Positions 32,985 to 40,913 of a stretch of DNA of 40,913 nucleotides are shown in pieces. The translations under genes were made by a program, and so were the position numbers. The DNA lies in NCBI GenBank assembly GCA_017558145.1, contig JAFYWF010000045.1:1-40913 (forward strand), read 5' to 3'. Under the pieces are notes generated by a model. That model was not told the origin of the DNA, did no database searches, and was given only the letters and a program-made list of their open reading frames with translations. This stretch comes from Lachnospiraceae bacterium (GTDB taxonomy: Bacteria; Bacillota; Clostridia; Lachnospirales; Lachnospiraceae). Every line of letters begins with the position of its first letter. Position 1 is the first letter of the stretch.

Positions 32985-35669
32985 TTACATAAAATCTTTT
33001 TCTCTTAAGATTATCATATCGTCTTCATCGTACCTTTTCTTCATAATGATATCGAAGAAATGACCTAAATTTTTACGATTTGCATTGGCTATAGCATCAT
33101 CTACTAACTCTCTTACTTCTGCTACGGTTACAATATGATCACTGGTTTGACGATCTTCGATTTGTGTTTGAAGTGCCAACATACCCAACTCATCGATAGC
33201 ATATTCTAAATGTGCTGCATATTGTCTTCCATAAGCTGCCAAAGCATCATTATTCAATTCTTCCACTTCAATGCGAGCATTAAAAAATGTACTCATAGAT
33301 GGATACGCCGCAAGCATACGTTTCATGGCTTTCTTAGTATCCTCCATAATAACTACAATTCCTGTTTTTTCCTGATTTAACGCTTTCAAAAGTTTCATCA
33401 CTGCCTGCGAATTCATTCCACTGGCTTTTTCAATAATAAGACCACCATTGTTTAATTTTGCAATAGTATGTTCCACACTCTTACTATTTAAAGATGCACC
33501 TGAAACTTTTGCAATTACACCTGAAAAATTAGCATCTGTCATTTGAATATCTTTCATAATATTCTTAGCCAATTTCAAGGTATCAGAATCCGCTTCTCCG
33601 GTAACAATTACATTACCCGTATATGCTGCAAGACTAATTAAATCAAGTGCCTTTAAAAATCTTCTTTTTGCACCTTTTGTCTGAATAAATGGAGCAAAAA
33701 GCGCCTTCTCTTCTTCGTTCAACTCACGCAACTCTTCTTGTGCCTGCTGAATTTTTAAAATAGTTTCCTGCTCATCCACAGAAGCTTCTGCACTTTTCAA
33801 CATGGTAGCTTCTTCAGCTGCTTCTTCTTCCTCAAGAATCAGTTTTTCTAAAGCCGCCGTGTCTTCTAAATTAGTGTAAGTACGCTTTTCCTCTTTTTCT
33901 TCTAAAGCTTCCTCAGTAATAGAAGTTTCTGTTTCTTTCATTTCAAAACCTTTATCTTCTGAGGTTAACTTTTGCTGCTCTTTTGCATCCTGCATAATAG
34001 CTTGTTTAGCATCAGCTATTTTTTCCTCAGTCGCCTTTGCATCCTCTAACTCTTGCTCTTTTTGCAATTGTTCTAAAATACCATCTCTTACTTTTTCTTC
34101 AAAATTAGTAAACATGGCTCCTGTCTGCTCCAATACCCTTTTGGTAAGCTCGGCTCTGGTTTTTTCTTCATATTCTTTTTTTGTTTTTTCCCATTCACCT
34201 AAAACATCTTCAATATTCATCTGGCCGGTAATCTGCTTTTCAACTTTTGCACTTTCTTCTACCACCAAACTAATCTGACCATCATATCCTTCAGATAATA
34301 ATTCCACCATGTTCATAGGAATACCATCTTCTGTATACTCTGGTTTTGGAATCACTTCTGTTACAGATGTAGGAACTAACGGACGTCCCATAATTTCTCT
34401 AATAGAAGGAATTTCTTTTGTCGCATCCCCCGGTACCTCATATGGAATACCACTGAAAGAAACTGAAATCTGCTTCGATTCCTTAGATATGGAATCCACT
34501 TCCACATCTTCTACTTTGGAATGCTGAACTTCTGATGTTATATCTTCAAAAATATTTTCCTTGGAAACCGAAACCTCAGGTTCTTCGATTACTTCTATCT
34601 TAGATTCTTCGATTGCTTGCTCTGTTTCCACTCTTACTGCTTTCATTTCAGCCATAGCCGGTATTGCAATCTCTTCCACTTCCAAACCAGCAGGTTCCAT
34701 AATGTCTTCTTCTACAACAGATACCTCTTCTATAGCATCTTCTACTACAAGTTCTGTCATTTGAGAAGGTGGCGGCACCATTTCATCTGTTTTATCCTCA
34801 AAATATACTTCTTTCATATCAGAAGTATTTTGTAACATAGGTGCCATAATTTGACTGGTAATTTCTCCCATAACCGATTCTTCAGTTTCTACCACCGGAT
34901 CGCTTACTACCGGACTTAAAATATCTTTCATACTTTCTGCCAAAGCTTTTTGGAGATCAATCGTATTATATTCACTCACATTCACAGATGGTTCTTTAAT
35001 CTGTTCTTCAATTGGTTTATCTACCACCGGCTCTGGTTTTGGAAGCAAAGCATCTTTTCCTATAAAAGAATTGTAGCTTGCCTCTTGAGCAGGTGTTAAT
35101 GGTTGATGAAGCATCTTCAACTCCATCGCTTTTTTCACATATTTTCCATCAGTAAACCAAAGAATTAATTCATCACATTCCTCTACACATCTGGTAGCAA
35201 GACCAATTCTGTGATAAAGATATGCCAATTCATATCCCCATTTTTCGCGATAATCACGTTTCTTTAATTCCTCCAAAACGGCAATCCGTTCTTCTAAGCT
35301 CACTTCTTGAGCGACATATATTTTGTATTGTAAAATATATTTTCCGTTATCCATTGGAGCCAATTGTACAAATTCTTTATAATATTCTGTTGCTTGTACA
35401 AATTCTCCTAATTTGATACAAAGCTCACATAAAGAATAAAGAATCATCCTTCCATTGGGATGACGTTCATATGCCATTAATAAAAGTGTCTTACTATCTT
35501 TATATCTTCTATTGGCTTTGTATAAATCACTCACGGTACATAACATTGCAACACTTCTAACTCTAGTCCAATCAATACTATCTGCAATTTTCGCTGCACC
35601 AAAAAAATCTCTTTTTGCAATCAGGCTTTTAATTTCTTCTGCCCTTAATTTATATTCTTGTTTATCCAA
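32985..35669 (-). CDS. TPR protein with a degenerate AAA+-like C-terminal domain
   Basis: The 894-residue protein has three parts. The N-terminus (1-190) has TPR-like helices (LAYLYHRIGLATRCVEECDE). The middle (about 200-620) is a long acidic, Glu/Val/Ser-rich low-complexity stretch followed by coiled coil. The C-terminus (about 640-894) has the outline of a SpoVK/CbxX-type AAA+ domain: NVIVTGEADSDTLKLAKNI stands where Walker A should be, and LNNGGLIIEKASG where Walker B should be. Both lack the catalytic Lys/Asp-Glu, so ATPase activity is unlikely. I start at TTG 35669 because GAGGTG lies just upstream. It is 3 nt from the glgB upstream ATG, so the pair is an operon. Its function is unknown; a scaffold is a guess. 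Confidence 0.7.
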   Translation of the reverse strand: MDKQEYKLRAEEIKSLIAKRDFFGAAKIADSIDWTRVRSVAMLCTVSDLYKANRRYKDSKTLLLMAYERHPNGRMILYSLCELCIKLGEFVQATEYYKEFVQLAPMDNGKYILQYKIYVAQEVSLEERIAVLEELKKRDYREKWGYELAYLYHRIGLATRCVEECDELILWFTDGKYVKKAMELKMLHQPLTPAQEASYNSFIGKDALLPKPEPVVDKPIEEQIKEPSVNVSEYNTIDLQKALAESMKDILSPVVSDPVVETEESVMGEITSQIMAPMLQNTSDMKEVYFEDKTDEMVPPPSQMTELVVEDAIEEVSVVEEDIMEPAGLEVEEIAIPAMAEMKAVRVETEQAIEESKIEVIEEPEVSVSKENIFEDITSEVQHSKVEDVEVDSISKESKQISVSFSGIPYEVPGDATKEIPSIREIMGRPLVPTSVTEVIPKPEYTEDGIPMNMVELLSEGYDGQISLVVEESAKVEKQITGQMNIEDVLGEWEKTKKEYEEKTRAELTKRVLEQTGAMFTNFEEKVRDGILEQLQKEQELEDAKATEEKIADAKQAIMQDAKEQQKLTSEDKGFEMKETETSITEEALEEKEEKRTYTNLEDTAALEKLILEEEEAAEEATMLKSAEASVDEQETILKIQQAQEELRELNEEEKALFAPFIQTKGAKRRFLKALDLISLAAYTGNVIVTGEADSDTLKLAKNIMKDIQMTDANFSGVIAKVSGASLNSKSVEHTIAKLNNGGLIIEKASGMNSQAVMKLLKALNQEKTGIVVIMEDTKKAMKRMLAAYPSMSTFFNARIEVEELNNDALAAYGRQYAAHLEYAIDELGMLALQTQIEDRQTSDHIVTVAEVRELVDDAIANANRKNLGHFFDIIMKKRYDEDDMIILREKDFM

Positions 35670-35754
35670 AATGCACCTCAAACAATTTGTTTTTGTGTAA
35701 AGTATCCCACTTTTCTATCCTTTTTAGTCTAACACAATGAGTATAAAAAAACAA

Positions 35755-36153
35755 TTATGTTCTTTTTATAAACTTTTTGCCACACAATGGACAAGTTATT
35801 TCAATCTTTCCTTTTCCCTTGGGTACACGAATCTTACGTCCACACCCTTTACAACGATAAATCTTATGAGTTTTTCGAACAGAAATGCGCAATTTTAAAA
35901 ACTCGATTTCCTGTAAAAATTTACGATTTTCTTCTCTTCGACGATTGACATCTTTAGAACAAAAACGAAACAAACTATAAAAAATTCCCATCCAACATAT
36001 CATTCTGAAAAAAGGAACCGGAAGCAATTTATCAAGCCAAGGTGCAAAAATATATAAAACCAGAGATGCATATGAAACTATCATCATGAGTTCATCTCGA
36101 CCATTTCTTCCTATCATAAATCTTTGTAGATACCATTTAAATTTATTCCACAT
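35755..36153 (-). CDS. Two-helix membrane protein with a C-terminal zinc ribbon
   Basis: A 132-residue protein with two hydrophobic helices (about 23-40 and 48-63), a basic helix, then YRCKGCGRKIRVPKGKGK and ITCPLCGKKFIK, a four-Cys ribbon of CxxC-x(18)-CxxC type. GGGAG precedes the ATG. The ribbon would sit in the cytoplasm and bind zinc. Similar small proteins are common in Lachnospiraceae with no assigned role. It is divergent from the ABC-F gene. Confidence 0.7.
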   Translation of the reverse strand: MWNKFKWYLQRFMIGRNGRDELMMIVSYASLVLYIFAPWLDKLLPVPFFRMICWMGIFYSLFRFCSKDVNRRREENRKFLQEIEFLKLRISVRKTHKIYRCKGCGRKIRVPKGKGKIEITCPLCGKKFIKRT

Positions 36154-36286
36154 ATTATTCTCCCTTTTTTCTTACTCTTATTTACACTCTATTTACTCCT
36201 ATGATAAGATACTTCTGTTATAGTATGTATTATATATTATTTTATATTTGAAAGAAACTAATTTTGAATTAACTAGTGAGGGAAAA

Positions 36287-37843
36287 ATGAGTATTTTAAA
36301 TGTTGAACACTTAACTCATGGTTTTGGTGACAGAGCCATTTTTAATGATGTATCCTTTCGACTCTTAAAAGGAGAACACATTGGACTTATTGGTGCCAAT
36401 GGGGAAGGTAAATCTACTTTTATGAATATCATCACCGGAAAATTAATGCCGGATGAAGGTAAAGTAGAATGGTCTAAAAACGTTCGTGTCGGTTATTTAG
36501 ATCAACATACTGCTTTAGAACAAGGTATGACAATTCGTAGTGTTCTTGCTTCTGCTTTTGACTTTTTATTTGAAATGGAAACTCAAATGAATGAAATCTG
36601 TGACAAAATGGCAGATGCAACCCCAGAAGAATTAGAAACATACATGGAAGAATTAGGAACCATTCAGGACTTATTAACAGTTCACGATTTTTACTTAATT
36701 GATTCTAAAGTAGAAGAAGTTGGACGTGCCCTTGGTCTTGCAGATATTGGTTTAGACAAAGATGTCACCGATTTAAGTGGTGGTCAGAGAACAAAAGTAT
36801 TACTTGGTAAATTATTGCTAGAAAAACCTGACATCTTATTATTGGACGAACCTACTAACTATTTGGATGCAGAACACATCGAATGGTTAAAAAGATATTT
36901 AAATGATTATGAAAATGCATTTATCTTAATCTCTCATGACATTCCTTTTTTAAATAGCGTTATCAACTTAATCTATCACATGGACAACCAGGAATTAAAC
37001 CGTTACGTTGGTGACTATGATAAATTCCAGGAAGTTTATGCTATGAAAAAAGCACAGTTAGAAGCTGCTTACAACAAACAGCAAAAAGAAATCGCCGACT
37101 TAAAAGATTTTGTAGCCAGAAACAAAGCTCGTGTTGCAACCAGGAACATGGCTATGTCCCGTCAAAAGAAATTAGACAAAATGGATATGATTGAATTGGC
37201 TGCAGAAAAACCAAAGCCGGAATTTAATTTCAGAGAAGCTCGTACACCTGGTAGATATTTATTCCAAACAAAAGATTTGGTTATCGGATACGACGAACCT
37301 CTTTCTTCTGCACTTAACTTAGAAATTGAGCGTGGAGAAAAAATTGCTTTTGTTGGATCCAATGGTATTGGAAAAACAACTCTTTTAAAATCTTTACTTG
37401 GCTTGATTCCATCCTTAGAAGGTTGGGTAGAACGTGACCAATATTTACACATTGGTTACTTTGAACAGGAAATGCCAAAAGGAATTGAAACCACTTGTAT
37501 CGAAGAAATTTGGAATGAATTTCCCGGATTCTCACAATACGAAGTTCGTTCTGCGCTTGCAAAATGTGGTTTAACTACAAAACATATTGAAAGTAAAGTT
37601 AAAGTTTTAAGTGGTGGAGAACAGGCAAAAGTTAGATTGTGTAAGCTCATTAACCGTGAAACAAATGTTTTATTATTAGACGAACCTACCAACCACTTAG
37701 ATGTGGATGCAAAAGACGAATTGAAACGTGCATTAAAAGCATATAAAGGTAGTATTCTTATGGTTTGTCACGAACCAGACTTCTACGAAGATTGGGCAAC
37801 CAGAGTGATTGATTGTACCAAGTGGACAACCAAAATCTTCTAA
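36287..37843 (+). CDS. ABC-F family ATPase
   Basis: The 518-residue soluble protein has two ABC domains and no transmembrane segments. Domain 1 has GANGEGKST, LSGGQRTKVLL and LLLDEPTNYLD. Domain 2 has GSNGIGKTT, LSGGEQAKVRLC and LLLDEPTNHLD. A charged helical linker (about 235-300) joins them, as in ABC-F proteins that bind the ribosome E site; which subgroup is not clear. The ATG at 36287 follows GAGGGAAAA and is preferred over the upstream in-frame start at 36248. The methyltransferase gene follows after 21 nt. Confidence 0.92.
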   Translation: MSILNVEHLTHGFGDRAIFNDVSFRLLKGEHIGLIGANGEGKSTFMNIITGKLMPDEGKVEWSKNVRVGYLDQHTALEQGMTIRSVLASAFDFLFEMETQMNEICDKMADATPEELETYMEELGTIQDLLTVHDFYLIDSKVEEVGRALGLADIGLDKDVTDLSGGQRTKVLLGKLLLEKPDILLLDEPTNYLDAEHIEWLKRYLNDYENAFILISHDIPFLNSVINLIYHMDNQELNRYVGDYDKFQEVYAMKKAQLEAAYNKQQKEIADLKDFVARNKARVATRNMAMSRQKKLDKMDMIELAAEKPKPEFNFREARTPGRYLFQTKDLVIGYDEPLSSALNLEIERGEKIAFVGSNGIGKTTLLKSLLGLIPSLEGWVERDQYLHIGYFEQEMPKGIETTCIEEIWNEFPGFSQYEVRSALAKCGLTTKHIESKVKVLSGGEQAKVRLCKLINRETNVLLLDEPTNHLDVDAKDELKRALKAYKGSILMVCHEPDFYEDWATRVIDCTKWTTKIF

Positions 37844-37864
37844 AATAAATTCAGGAGGGTTTTT

Positions 37865-38422
37865 ATGTACCGGATTACCGAATGGTGTCATCATTTTATC
37901 AAACAACATGTTCAGCCCGGTGATTTCTGCATTGATGCAACTATGGGAAACGGATATGACACAATGCTTTTATGCCAGCTTGTTGGTACAGACGGTAAGG
38001 TACTTGCTTTTGATATCCAAAAACTTGCATATGATAATACGCTAAAAAGGCTACAAGAAGCAGATGTCCCTCAAAACTACCAGCTTATTTTGGATTCTCA
38101 CAGCCATATGAATCAATATGCAAATGCCGATTCTGTAAACTGTATCATTTTTAATTTTGGGTATCTGCCAGGTGGGGACCATAGCCTCTCTACAAAGGCT
38201 TCCAGTAGCATAACTGCCATCGAACAAGGGTTAACTTTATTAAACAAAGGCGGTTTAATGAGCCTTTGTATCTACAGTGGCGGGGACAGTGGTTTTGAAG
38301 AGCGTGATACCATTCTTGCCTATTTGAAGGAATTAGATTATAAAAAATATTTGGTTATTTGTTCCTCTTATTATAATCGTCCCAAAAATCCACCTATTCC
38401 CGTACTTATATGGAAATTATAG
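37865..38422 (+). CDS. mnmM: MnmM/YtqB-type tRNA methyltransferase
   Basis: The 185-residue class I SAM methyltransferase has motif I DFCIDATMGNGYDT (20-33) and the family motif FNFGYLPGGDH (95-105). C-terminal ICSSYYNRPKNPPIPVLIWK also fits the YtqB branch. The family makes mnm5s2U at the wobble base of tRNA by methylating nm5s2U. AGGAGGG precedes the ATG. It is in an operon with the ABC-F gene and ends before a long bidirectional hairpin. Confidence 0.88.
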   Translation: MYRITEWCHHFIKQHVQPGDFCIDATMGNGYDTMLLCQLVGTDGKVLAFDIQKLAYDNTLKRLQEADVPQNYQLILDSHSHMNQYANADSVNCIIFNFGYLPGGDHSLSTKASSSITAIEQGLTLLNKGGLMSLCIYSGGDSGFEERDTILAYLKELDYKKYLVICSSYYNRPKNPPIPVLIWKL

Positions 38423-38506
38423 TACAATGTTAAATGCGAAAGAATAAATTGGCATTAGCTGCTTTTTCATTTATTATTGACATAAATCCTTTGTTGTACA
38501 ATACAT

Positions 38507-38569
38507 AAAAAACGAGTTATATATCATTGTGCATTCCTATTACACAAAGTATATACAACTCGTTTTTTT
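38507..38569. terminator. Long bidirectional terminator
   Basis: AAAAACGAGTT and AACTCGTTTTT form the outer stem, then ATATAT/GTATAT and TTGTG/CACAA inner pairings, all around a short loop. T-rich tails lie on both sides. It separates the convergent mnmM and amino acid transporter operons. Confidence 0.85.
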
Positions 38570-38575
38570 ATTTGC

Positions 38576-39316
38576 TTATAACACCTTAGATAAAAATTCC
38601 TGTAATCTTGGATTCTTCGGATTCTTAAAGAATTCTTCCGGTGTATTTTCTTCTTTGATTTGACCTTCATCAATAAACATTACACGAGTCCCCACTTCTT
38701 TGGCAAATCCCATTTCGTGAGTAACCACAGCCATCGTCATTCCCTGTCTTGCAAGACCACGCATAACACTCAATACTTCTCCAACCATTTCCGGATCGAG
38801 AGCAGATGTCGGTTCATCAAATAAAATCACATCCGGTTCCATGCAAAGAGAACGTACAATAGCAATTCTCTGTTTCTGACCACCGGATAACTGACTTGGA
38901 TAAGCATTCGCTTTTTCTTCCAATCCAACTTTTTTCAAAAGCAGCATTGCATAGCTTTCTGCCTCTTCTTTAGATTTCTTTAAAAGCTTCATTGGCGCCA
39001 AAGTCATATTTTCTAAAATAGTTTTATGTGGGAACAGATTAAAATGCTGGAACACCATACCAATTTTTTGACGATACTTATTAATATTACATTTTGGATC
39101 TGTAATATTTAAACCTTCAAATGTAATACTGCCTCCTGTTGGCTCTTCTAATAAGTTCAGAGAACGAAGAAAAGTAGATTTACCGGAACCGGATGGTCCA
39201 ATAATAACTACCACTTCCCCTTTTCTAATTTCTGTGGAGATATGATCTAATACAAGATTATCTCCAAAGGACTTACATAAATCTTTAATTTCAAATAAAA
39301 CCTGATTATCTTGCAT
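38576..39316 (-). CDS. Polar amino acid ABC transporter ATP-binding protein
   Basis: A 246-residue ATPase of the GlnQ type. Walker A is GPSGSGKST, the signature is LSGGQKQR, Walker B is [14 protein letters not shown] and the switch is [12 protein letters not shown]. It would dimerise under the permease encoded just upstream (11-bp overlap) and take up a polar amino acid. The ligand is not determined; the binding protein has general features of family 3. Confidence 0.95.
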   Translation of the reverse strand: MQDNQVLFEIKDLCKSFGDNLVLDHISTEIRKGEVVVIIGPSGSGKSTFLRSLNLLEEPTGGSITFEGLNITDPKCNINKYRQKIGMVFQHFNLFPHKTILENMTLAPMKLLKKSKEEAESYAMLLLKKVGLEEKANAYPSQLSGGQKQRIAIVRSLCMEPDVILFDEPTSALDPEMVGEVLSVMRGLARQGMTMAVVTHEMGFAKEVGTRVMFIDEGQIKEENTPEEFFKNPKNPRLQEFLSKVL

Positions 39317-40004
39317 CTGTTCTTAATCTCCTTTCTAATCGTTCTACAAGCATCGTTAAGATACTAACTATAATAAGATAAATTAAGGCTGCTGCCAAAA
39401 GTGGGAGCAATGGCGAATATGTTTGGCTTCGAATGGTATTTGCACCATGGGTAATATCTGTTAAAGCAATGTAACCACAGATAGATGTTTCTTTCAGCAA
39501 GGTAATAAATTCATTTGCAAGAGCCGGTAATACATTTTTAAATGCCTGTGGTACAACAATATAAATCATGGTCTGTGCATAACTAAATCCTAAGCTTCGT
39601 CCGGCTTCAAACTGTCCGTTATCAATAGACATAATTCCGGAACGAAAAATCTCTGCCACATATGCTGCTGAATTGATACCGAAAGAAAGAATTGCAACAA
39701 ACTGTTTGCTAATTCCAGGACTTGTAAAAATAATATAATACATAATCAACAACTGAATCATCGCAGGTGTTCCACGAATTACTGTTAAATACACCTTACA
39801 AATAGAGTCTGCAATTTTTAAAACAACAGATTTGCTTCCGCTCTTATCTGTAGTAGAACGAATCAAAGCAATGAGCAAACCTAATAATACACCAAAAATA
39901 ATGGAAAAAAATGTTACTGTAAACGTTGTTCCTAATCCATTTGTAATATAACGCCATCTTTCATCTTGTATAAAATTCAAATAAAATTCTTCTCTAAAAT
40001 TCAC
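39306..40004 (-). CDS. Polar amino acid ABC transporter permease
   Basis: A 232-residue His/Glu/Gln/Arg/opine-type permease. About five helices are seen; the EAA loop is [21 protein letters not shown]. The family motif [16 protein letters not shown] is near residue 80. The start is GTG after GAGGAAAC with an 8-nt spacer. It lies 207 bp downstream of the binding-protein gene. Confidence 0.93.
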   Translation of the reverse strand: MNFREEFYLNFIQDERWRYITNGLGTTFTVTFFSIIFGVLLGLLIALIRSTTDKSGSKSVVLKIADSICKVYLTVIRGTPAMIQLLIMYYIIFTSPGISKQFVAILSFGINSAAYVAEIFRSGIMSIDNGQFEAGRSLGFSYAQTMIYIVVPQAFKNVLPALANEFITLLKETSICGYIALTDITHGANTIRSQTYSPLLPLLAAALIYLIIVSILTMLVERLERRLRTDAR

Positions 40005-40026
40005 CTTTGTTTCCTCTTTCTAAAAT

Positions 40027-40078
40027 AGTGCTATCTGTATATTCCTCTATTTCAATAAAAGCCTATACAGATAACACT
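40027..40078 (-). repeat. 15-bp stem-loop upstream of the permease gene
   Basis: On the minus strand AGTGTTATCTGTATA (40078-40064) pairs with TATACAGATAGCACT (40041-40027), with one T-G wobble and a 22-nt loop. The permease ribosome binding site follows. It may stabilise or attenuate the mRNA. Confidence 0.55.
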
Positions 40079-40137
40079 CATGAATAGCTTCTATCCTTAC
40101 GTATCATCCAGCCATTATCCGGATGCTTAATATAATA

Positions 40138-40167
40138 CTGCTGCCAAAGTATCTACTTCGACAGCAG
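40138..40167 (-). repeat. 13-bp stem-loop after the binding-protein gene
   Basis: On the minus strand CTGCTGTCGAAGT and ACTTTGGCAGCAG pair with two wobbles around AGAT. It lies 44 nt after the stop codon and is followed by TATTATATTAAG, a weak T-tract. It could be a partial terminator or a 3' stabiliser. Confidence 0.6.
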
Positions 40168-40211
40168 TTATTTTGATATATTATACTGAGCCAGTAGGAA
40201 AATCTTTCTAA

Positions 40212-40913
40212 CTATTCTCCACGAACAACGATAACCTGAGTTGCTGTTGTATATGGATCAGAAAAATCCACGCTCTTTAAACGGTCTTCTGTTACAGTCA
40301 TACCAGCAACACCGATATCTGCCTTACCCATTGTTACTGCATTGATAATGGAATCAAATTCCATATCTTCAATTACTAATTCCATACCTAAAACATCACA
40401 TAATGCCTGAGCCATATCTGCATCGATACCAACGATTTTCTGGTTCTCAAAATATTCGTATGGTTCAAAAGCTGCGTTAGTAGCCATTCTTAATGTACCA
40501 TTACTTCTGTCAACATCTGCTGGAGATTCGTAAGGCATAGTTCCTTTTGTTTCATCTCCAATGTAGTTCATGATGATCTTTGTTAAAGTTCCGTCAGCTT
40601 CTAACTGTGCTAAAGCAGCATTGATTTTTTCTGTTAATTCCGGATTTTCTTTAGAAATACAAATCGCATATTCTTCTAATGCAAATTCTTCTTCTAAGAT
40701 TGCTAATTCAGGATTTTTTTCTACAAATGCGATTGCAGGCTGTGCATCAATGATTACACAATCAACTTTACCCTGTTTTAAGGACTGGATTGCGTCTGCA
40801 CCTTTGTTGTAACGTTCAATTGTAGAACCTTCTGCTTCATAATCACTTGCATAAATATCACCAGTTGTTCCTAACTGAACACCAATTGTTTTTCCCGGTA
40901 AATCATCTACGGA
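40212..40913 (-). CDS. Amino acid ABC transporter substrate-binding protein, partial, with reordered lobes
   Basis: 233 residues are visible; the 5' end lies beyond the window edge. Residues 1-118 are the C-terminal half of an SBP family 3 domain (GKTIGVQLGTTGDIYASDYE, VDCVIIDAQPAIAFVE, LAQLEADGTLTKIIMNYIG). After the linker GDETKGTMPYESPADVDRSN, residues 138-233 are an N-terminal half of such a domain (ATNAAFEPYEYFENQKIVG, GKADIGVAGMTVTEDRLKSV, YTTATQVIVVRGE). The stop then falls at the lobe hinge. So the order is C-half then N-half, from either a 1.5-domain tandem or a circular permutation. It is the first visible gene of the transporter operon. Confidence 0.8.
   Translation of the reverse strand, partial: SVDDLPGKTIGVQLGTTGDIYASDYEAEGSTIERYNKGADAIQSLKQGKVDCVIIDAQPAIAFVEKNPELAILEEEFALEEYAICISKENPELTEKINAALAQLEADGTLTKIIMNYIGDETKGTMPYESPADVDRSNGTLRMATNAAFEPYEYFENQKIVGIDADMAQALCDVLGMELVIEDMEFDSIINAVTMGKADIGVAGMTVTEDRLKSVDFSDPYTTATQVIVVRGE

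Noticed and set aside
34309..34764. Ser/Thr-rich open frames on the plus strand opposite the acidic middle of the TPR gene
   Set aside because: They are mirror reads of Glu/Val-rich codons, with no ribosome binding site.
38478..38506. TTGACA followed by TACAAT on the plus strand, possible small RNA promoter before the hairpin at 38507
   Set aside because: The spacing is 14 nt, too short for sigma-A, and the region is explained as a terminator between convergent genes.

Overview
The window is AT-rich (visibly low G+C) DNA from a Gram-positive, flagellated anaerobe of the class Clostridia, most likely a Lachnospiraceae relative of Roseburia, Eubacterium or Lachnospira. This rests on the dnaX-ybaB-recR order, strong AGGAGG-type ribosome binding sites with many GTG/TTG starts, families typical of Lachnospiraceae (DUF5711, DUF5702, DUF6382, DUF6240), a monoderm Tad pilus locus without secretin genes, and a two-gene SUF system. 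It is chromosomal. I see no tRNA, rRNA, insertion sequence, phage gene or CRISPR array.

Layout. 1-12963 is almost all on the minus strand: a DUF5711/CvpA membrane pair, a LysM protein, a DNA replication/repair operon with an epimerase at its end (dnaX-ybaB-recR-galM), a phosphofructokinase with an unusual active-site motif, a minimal SufC/SufB-D pair, S-adenosylhomocysteinase, a D-2-hydroxyacid dehydrogenase and an unknown membrane protein. 13174-14505 (plus) holds a small TSCPD protein and a MurG-type glycosyltransferase, closed by a bidirectional terminator. 14588-25397 (minus) holds a HIT protein, a flavodoxin/SCP2 fusion and an eleven-gene Tad (Flp pilus) operon: prepilin peptidase, CpaE-like, TadA ATPase, TadB, TadC (frameshifted), Flp pilin, DUF5702 pseudopilin, a pilin-like protein with two metal-binding modules, a second prepilin peptidase, a TadE-like pseudopilin and an FHA protein. 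25753-30814 holds a YaaL-like gene and a flagellar group (FliK-like giant protein, flagellin, FliS). 31005-36153 holds glycogen branching enzyme, a TPR protein with a degenerate AAA+-like end, and a zinc-ribbon membrane protein. 36287-38422 (plus) holds an ABC-F ATPase and an MnmM-type tRNA methyltransferase. 38576-40913 (minus) is a polar amino acid ABC transporter; its binding protein runs off the window edge and has a strange lobe order.

How the genes work together. In the Tad operon the CpaE/TadA/TadB/TadC machine would assemble the Flp pilin after cleavage by the A24 peptidases, with TadE/DUF5702-type minor pilins at the tip or base. The FHA protein suggests phosphothreonine-linked control. 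Its promoter region carries two dyads that look like operators. The flagellar group supplies filament protein, its chaperone and a probable hook-length regulator. The transporter operon shows two stem-loops between the binding-protein and permease genes, as expected for uneven expression.

The most interesting items are the binding protein that ends with a second N-terminal lobe, the two HC..CxxC modules on a pilin-like protein, the A-tract frameshift in tadC whose two halves overlap by ATGA, and the dyad-rich Tad promoter. All functions are inferred from reading the sequence; no database search was run.
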